The notes beneath the pieces were generated by a model that saw nothing but the letters and a program-made list of their open reading frames with translations, ran no database searches and was not told the origin of the DNA. A stretch of 64,000 nucleotides of DNA from Cyprinodon diabolis (Eukaryota; Chordata; Actinopteri; Cyprinodontiformes; Cyprinodontidae): contig JARPUW010000310.1 of assembly GCA_030533445.1 (NCBI GenBank), forward strand, positions 1 to 64,000, in the 5' to 3' direction. The number at the start of each line of letters is the position of its first letter. Positions within the stretch are counted from its first letter, which is position 1. Below are positions 58,177-64,000 of this stretch, piece by piece. The translations under genes and the position numbers were made by a program.

Positions 58177-61100
58177 GGACTCACACAATGTCTTCGGAAT
58201 TACGGTAGGATTAATACTTTTCCTTAAAAACCGTCCAGACCAACCTAAAGTCGATGAGAGTTTCAGCCTTTCTCTATTCTTTTTGAGCTGAAGATGGGAG
58301 AGAAACGAATCAGACTATGTGTTTTCAACTCGTCATAAATATTTTTCTGAATGACACACATACACCAAAGTTGGTATAGTTGGAGTCGAAGGATTGCTGA
58401 TGCTCATGGTGAAAATGTTTTTTGAATAACTCATACGGTTTTTGATCAGTAGTCGTTTGTTCGGTGCCGTTCTTCCCATACAAAAAAGCCTGGGAAGAAG
58501 AAACCAATAGTGAGTGCAGCTGTTGTCTGTGTCAGTGAGAGGCTCGTTAAGCGTTGTCAAGGTTACCAAGCTTCAAACAGATTTTACCTCTGCTGTTTTA
58601 AACAGCACATATTAATCTAATGGAGGGTGAAAGGACTGATTTAACATTGGGAAATGGATACTATATGACTGCTGTCCATGACACTTCCCTTGCCACTCAG
58701 CACTGATAGACTTTCAAAATAAGACTCCAGGGACCCTACAAAATAAAAGCCTCTATATTTTTTACATATATTTATTGCCCTATATGGCTCAACATTATGA
58801 CCCAAACTCAACCCCGTTTTAGAGAATAGACTCTAGGAGACTGTTTAAAACACACCCTGTAGCAAATTTCAAAATAAAAGCCTCCCATTTCCGCTTCATC
58901 TACTGCCCTAATAACATGGAAAAAGAGTGATTTAACGATTGGAAAGTAATCAACTATCATTGACGGGTCTGAACATTTTCTATAAACACAACTCTGTTGG
59001 ACTTTCAAAATAAGACTCCAGGGACCCTACAAAATAAAAGCCTCTAGATTATACTAATGCATTAATTGATGCAAATGGCTCAACATTATGACCCAAACTC
59101 TTCCAGGTTGTTTTTATTAGACTCTAGTGACCTTTTCAAAACACACCCAGAGCAAATTTCACAATAAAAGTCTCCCATTTACTCTGTAATACAGCAACTA
59201 TTCACCTAATAACATGGAAAACCAGTGATTTAACATTTGGAAATGGATTCTATATCACTGCTGGGCGTGACCCATCTTTTGATGCACATTCATGATAGAC
59301 TTTCAAAATAAGACTACAAGGACTCTACAGAATAAAAGCCTCTTCCTTATACACACTCATACATTCTGGCATATTGCTCATTGCCATTGGTGATTTCATC
59401 ACTGCAATGGCTCTTAGAAGGCGGGCGGAGCCCGCCAATGGTAACAGGCGGGCGGAGCCCGCCAAAGGTGATTACATCACTGCAATGGCTCTTAGCAGGC
59501 GGGCGGAGCCCGCCATTGGTGATTTCATCACTGCAATGGCTCTTAGAAGGCGGGCAGAGCCCGCCATTGGTGATTTTTTTCTTCACTGAGATGGCTCCTA
59601 GCAGGCGGGCGAAGCCCGCCAACTGGGCTTTACCCACTGTGTTTCAATATGGACAACCCATATTACCGTGCATCATACGCTGTGCACGTCTATTTCCCAG
59701 ATTTCAGCACAAGTGGCACACAGCTCTCTTTGCCCATAAACTTGCCCTCTTTCCTTCCCTCAGCAGCCCTCAAAGGCGTAAGCAGTTGGTCTGGGGAGCC
59801 CCGAAGTCACTTGCCAGGGCCGTATTGGCCCGGTTCCCCAGACGGGCAGTAGGTGGCCCCCCTCAAAATTTCTTTAGAAATTTTCTAGTTATTATTATAA
59901 TTCTCCCGTATACCCAAAACTTCGGCGCGTAACTAGTCCCGCATGGTTTGGCGGATCGGGCCCAAAGTTGGCACACGCGTCGGGACCAATGGGGTGATGT
60001 GTGCTTGTATAAAACTTTCTCATTAGTCCGAAGGTTTGCGAATTATTAGCGAAAACGTCGCAAAAAAATCCCATAGGAAATGAATGGGGAGAGGAAAAAA
60101 AAAGCATAAAAAACAGCACTTCACTGTGTCGCCATACATTCACCTAGAAAAACAGTTTGAAGCTCAGTTTGTAGATAAATCCTTCGTCTATTTAAAACTG
60201 AAGACGGTATGTTGATAACTGCTACGGTTTTTGTATAATCAGACCTCAAGCGCCACAAAGTTTTAGCAAAATCCAGCCTGCTAGAGTGGAGCAACTGAAA
60301 AGCTAGAGTGTGAGGCAGGCGTTTTTTAAACACAAAAAAACATTTTAAACTCGCCCTCACGGCCACATATTTATAGCTAGAGTCACCATTTTTGGTCAGT
60401 TTGTAGACTGAAATCTCTGGACCCACACAATATCTTCGGAATTACGGTAGGATTAATACTTTTCCTTAAAAACCCTCCAGACCGACCTAAAGTCGATGAA
60501 AATCAGAGCCGTTTTTCATTGGTTTTGGAGCAGAAGAGGGGAGAAAAACGAATCCGACTATGTGTTTTAAACTCGTCATAAATATTTTTCTGAATGACAC
60601 ACATACACCAAAGTTGGCATAGTTGGAGTCGAAGGATGACTGACGCTCACGGTGAAAAAAATTTTTGAATAACTCATACGGTTTTTGCTCAGCAGTCGTT
60701 TGTTCGGAGGACATTTTAAGCACCTGAAAGCTGAGTGACAGTGACCTGCTGCAGCTAGCTCAATTAGAAGCTTAGGTGTGATGAAACGTTTTTTCTTTTT
60801 CTTTCTCTTCCCATTCAGTTTGTAGATGACCTACAGCCATGAAAGTTACTCCAATTGAAGACAAGATATAGCTGTCGCTTAGATAAAAAGAATTTTTCAG
60901 ACACCTTTTACGGTTTTTACTCAGCAGTCGTTTGTTCGGAGGGGTGCTTTAGCAGCTAAAAGGTGAGTGAGAGTGAGGTCCTGCAGTTCAAACAAAGGGA
61001 GGAGCAGGTGGGCCAACCATTTTGTTTGTGCTTCGTTTTGGGTTGTGAAAGACCTACAGACATGAAGGTTACCCCAGTCTGAGACAAAGGATAGATGTTG

Positions 61101-61344
61101 CTTTCACTGAAAGAATTTTTCAGATATCTTTTACGGTTTTTGCTCAGCAGTCGTTTGTTCGGAGGGTAAGCACCTGGAAGCTAGCTGACAGTTAGCTTCT
61201 GCAGCAGCCTGCTAGAGTGCAGCTGCTGAAATCTTAGTGTGAGGCGGCCATTTTTTTCAGATCAAACATTTTATTCTCGCCCTCACGGCCACATATTTGG
61301 AGCTACAGTCACCATTTTTGGTCAGTTTGTAGACTGAAACCTCT
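58177..61344 (+). repeat. Unit copy 19 (type A, 3168 bp)
   Basis: Hairpins span 59420-59620 and there is no minisatellite. CCGTCCAG and CCCTGTAGC match copies 1 and 6. ATTACCGTGCATC near 59664 lacks three bases relative to ATTACCCTTGTGCATC. CATAAACTTGCC, CGAAGTCAC and CCGCATGGTTTGG are shared with copy 20; GTGAAAAAAATTTTTG and CAGACACC with copy 17. Confidence 0.97.
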
Positions 61345-64000
61345 GGACTCACACAATGTCTTCGGAATTACGGTAGGATTAATACTTTTCCTTAAAAACC
61401 CTCCAGACCAACCTAAAGTCGATGAGAGTTTCAGCCTTTCTCTATTCTTTTTGAGCTGAAGATGGGAGAGAAACGAATCAGACTATGTGTTTTCAACTCG
61501 TCATAAATATTTTTCTGAATGACATACATACACCAAAGTTGGTATAGTTGGAGTCGAAGGATTGCTGATGCTCATGGTGAAAATGTTTTTTGAATAACTC
61601 ATACGGTTTTTGATCAGTAGTCGTTTGTTCGGTGCCGTTCTTCCCATACAAAAAAGCCTGGGAAGAAGAAACCAATAGTGAGTGCAGCTGTTGTCTGTGT
61701 CAGTGAGAGGCTCGTTAAGCGTTGTCAAGGTTACCAAGCTTCAAACAGATTTTACCTCTGCTGTTTTAAACAGCACATATTAATCTAATGGAGGGTGAAA
61801 GGACTGATTTAACATTGGGAAATGGATACTATATGACTGCTGTCCATGACACTTCCCTTGCCACTCAGCACTGATAGACTTTCAAAATAAGACTCCAGGG
61901 ACCCTACAAAATAAAAGCCTCTATATTTTTTACATATATTTATTGCCCTATATGGCTCAACATTATGACCCAAACTCAACCCCGTTTTAGAGAATAGACT
62001 CTAGGAGACTGTTTAAAACACACCCTATAGCAAATTTCAAAATAAAAGCCTCCCATTTCCGCTTCATCTACTGCCCTAATAACATGGAAAAAGAGTGATT
62101 TAACGATTGGAAAGTAATCAACTATCATTGACGGGTCTGAACATTTTCTATAAACACAACTCTGTTGGACTTTCAAAATAAGACTCCAGGGACCCTACAA
62201 AATAAAAGCCTCTAGATTATACTAATGCATTAATTGATGCAAATGGCTCAACATTATGACCCAAACTCTTCCAGGTTGTTTTTATTAGACTCTAGTGACC
62301 TTTTCAAAACACACCCAGAGCAAATTTCACAATAAAAGTCTCCCATTTACTCTGTAATACAGCAACTATTCACCTAATAACATGGAAAACCAGTGATTTC
62401 ACATTTGGAAATGGATTCTATATCACTGCTGGGCGTGACCCATCTTTTGATGCACATTCATGATAGACTTTCAAAATAAGACTACAAGGACTCTACAGAA
62501 TAAAAGCCTCTTCCTTATACACACTTATACATTCTGGCATATTGCTCATTGCCATTGGTGATTTCATCACTGCAATGGCTCTTAGAAGGCGGGCGGAGCC
62601 CGCCAATGGTAACAGGCGGGCGGAGCCCGCCAAAGGTGATTACATCACTGCAATGGCTCTTAGCAGGCGGGCGGAGCCCGCCATTGGTGATTTCATCACT
62701 GCAATGGCTCTTAGAAGGCGGGCAGAGCCCGCCATTGGTGATTTTTTTCTTCACTGAGATGGATCCCAGAAGGCGGGCGAAGCCCGCAAACTGGGCTTTA
62801 CCCACTGTGTTTCAATATGGACAACCCATATTACCCTTGTGCATCATACGCTGTGCACGTCTATTTCCCAGATTTCAGCACAAGTGGCACACAGCTCTCT
62901 TTGCCCATAAACTTGCCCTCTTTCCTTCCCTCAGCAGCCCTCAAAGGCGTAAGCAGTTGGTCTGGGGAGCCCCGAAGTCACTTGCCAGGGCCGTATTGGC
63001 CCGGTTCCCCAGACGGGCAGTAGGTGGCCCCCCTCAAAATTTCTTTAGAAATTTTCTAGTTATTATTATAATTCTCCCGTATACCCAAAACTTCGGCGCG
63101 TAACTAGTCCCGCATGGTTTGGCGGATCGGGCCCAAAGTTGGCACACGCGTCGGGACCAATGGGGTGATGTGTGCTTGTATAAAACTTTCTCATTAGTCC
63201 GAAGGTTTGCGAATTATTAGCGAAAACGTCGCAAAAAAATCCCATAGGAAATGAATGGGGAGAGGAAAAAAAAAGCATAAAAAACAGCACTTCACTGTGT
63301 CGCCATACATTCACCTAGAAAAACAGTTTGAAGCTCAGTTTGTAGATAAATCCTTCGTCTATTTAAAACTGAAGACGGTATGTTGATAACTGCTACGGTT
63401 TTTGTATAATCAGACCTCAAGCGCCACAAAGTTTTAGCAAAATCCAGCCTGCTAGAGTGGAGCAACTGAAAAGCTAGAGTGTGAGGCAGGCGTTTTTTAA
63501 ACACAAAAAAACATTTTAAACTCGCCCTCACGGCCACATATTTATAGCTAGAGTCACCATTTTTGGTCAGTTTGTAGACTGAAATCTCTGGACCCACACA
63601 ATATCTTCGGAATTACGGTAGGATTAATACTTTTCCTTAAAAACCCTCCAGACCGACCTAAAGTCGATGAAAATCAGAGCCGTTTTTCATTGGTTTTGGA
63701 GCAGAAGAGGGGAGAAAAACGAATCCGACTATGTGTTTTAAACTCGTCATAAATATTTTTCTGAATGACACACATACACCAAAGTTGGCATAGTTGGAGT
63801 CGAAGGATGACTGACGCTCACGGTGAAAAAATTTTTTGAATAACTCATACGGTTTTTGCTCAGCAGTCGTTTGTTCGGAGGACATTTTAAGCACCTGAAA
63901 GCTGAGTGACAGTGACCTGCTGCAGCTAGCTCAATTAGAAGCTTAGGTGTGATGAAACGTTTTTTCTTTTTCTTTCTCTTCCCATTCAGTTTGTAGATGA
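61345..64000 (+). repeat. Unit copy 20 (type A, truncated by window end, 2656 bp seen)
   Basis: Hairpins span 62588-62788 (GGATCCCAGAAG form, last arm GCCCGCA). There is no minisatellite. The 5' part matches copy 9 (GACATACATACAC, GTGATTTCACATTTGG, CACTTATACATT), and the part after the ATT site matches copy 19 (CCGCATGGTTTGG). The window stops just after the polypyrimidine tract, inside the ~230-bp monomer block, so the array evidently continues. Confidence 0.97.

Larger units (their letters stand above)
1..64000. repeat. Macrosatellite array, ~3.17-kb unit, about 20 copies
   Basis: The same ordered sequence recurs head-to-tail across the whole window, always in the same orientation. Complete copies measure 3168 to 3381 bp. 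Copies without the internal minisatellite are all 3168-3173 bp; the longer ones differ almost entirely by 1-3 minisatellite copies and by the number of GC hairpins. Both window ends lie inside the array, so its true size is unknown. I see no gene in any copy. The phase (start at GGACTCACACAATGTC) is arbitrary. The family is not one I can name. Alternatives such as an rDNA spacer or tandem LTR elements are not supported, because no rRNA, reverse transcriptase, integrase or transposase sequence is present. Confidence 0.98.

Noticed and set aside
1..64000. Ribosomal DNA spacer, 5S or tRNA array
   Set aside because: No rRNA core sequence, no A/B box pair with a cloverleaf and no terminator-like organisation was seen in any unit.
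1..64000. Tandem LTR retrotransposon or DNA transposon
   Set aside because: No reverse transcriptase, integrase, transposase or Rep/helicase protein motif in any frame, and no long terminal direct or inverted repeats with target-site duplications bounding the unit.
1..64000. Collapsed or artificially multiplied assembly
   Set aside because: Each copy has private substitutions and indels and its own minisatellite count, which simple duplication of one contig would not give; raw-read confirmation was not possible.

Overview
The window is one uninterrupted tandem array. About 20 head-to-tail copies of a unit of roughly 3.17 kb fill all 64,000 bases, with no flanking single-copy DNA at either end. 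With the unit phased so that copy 1 starts at base 1, copies begin at 1, 3169, 6446, 9615, 12788, 16123, 19293, 22465, 25772, 28940, 32318, 35487, 38659, 41897, 45065, 48372, 51753, 54922, 58177 and 61345; the last is cut by the window end. I find no convincing protein-coding gene, tRNA, rRNA, CRISPR array or intact transposon. The open frames recur in every copy, overlap each other on both strands and look like by-products of the repeat.

Organism: clearly eukaryotic, because this is a large complex satellite with no operons or dense genes. A teleost fish is the likeliest source. That is inference from memory of the style of the sequence (the TATTATTATT / CTCCCGTATACCC / CCCATAGGAAATGAATGGG segment, the CGAAGG-centred hairpin minisatellite and the TTTCAAAATAAAAG segments), not from any search.

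Layout of one unit (copy 1 coordinates): 1-284, the end of a family of ~230-bp degenerate monomers; 285-440, a linker; 441-1180, about 2.5 copies of a ~295-bp monomer carrying AATAAA motifs; 1181-1445, a cluster of five GC-rich hairpins spaced about 51 bp; 1446-1691, a non-repeated segment; 1692-1711, a perfect AT-rich palindrome; about 1713-1733, an ATT microsatellite that in eight copies is expanded by 1-3 copies of a 66/69/72-bp hairpin minisatellite; 1734-1975, a teleost-style dispersed-repeat segment with CCAAT and TATAAAA boxes; 1976-3168, more ~230-bp monomers, running into the next unit. The array is therefore repeats nested at three or more scales (ATT, 51/66-72 bp, 230/295 bp, 3.17 kb).

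Copies are very similar but not identical. Shared rare variants show that multi-kilobase blocks spanning unit junctions have been copied across the array (for example copies 5/6 with 18/19, 7 with 11, 8/9 with 15/16, and 8/9 with 19/20), as expected from unequal exchange or gene conversion. Copies 2, 5 and 18 carry a diverged 'type B' 5' half, always followed by the minisatellite. The only hint of function is a recurring promoter-like, splice-like and poly(A)-like signal set that could give a spliced non-coding satellite transcript. That is a hypothesis.
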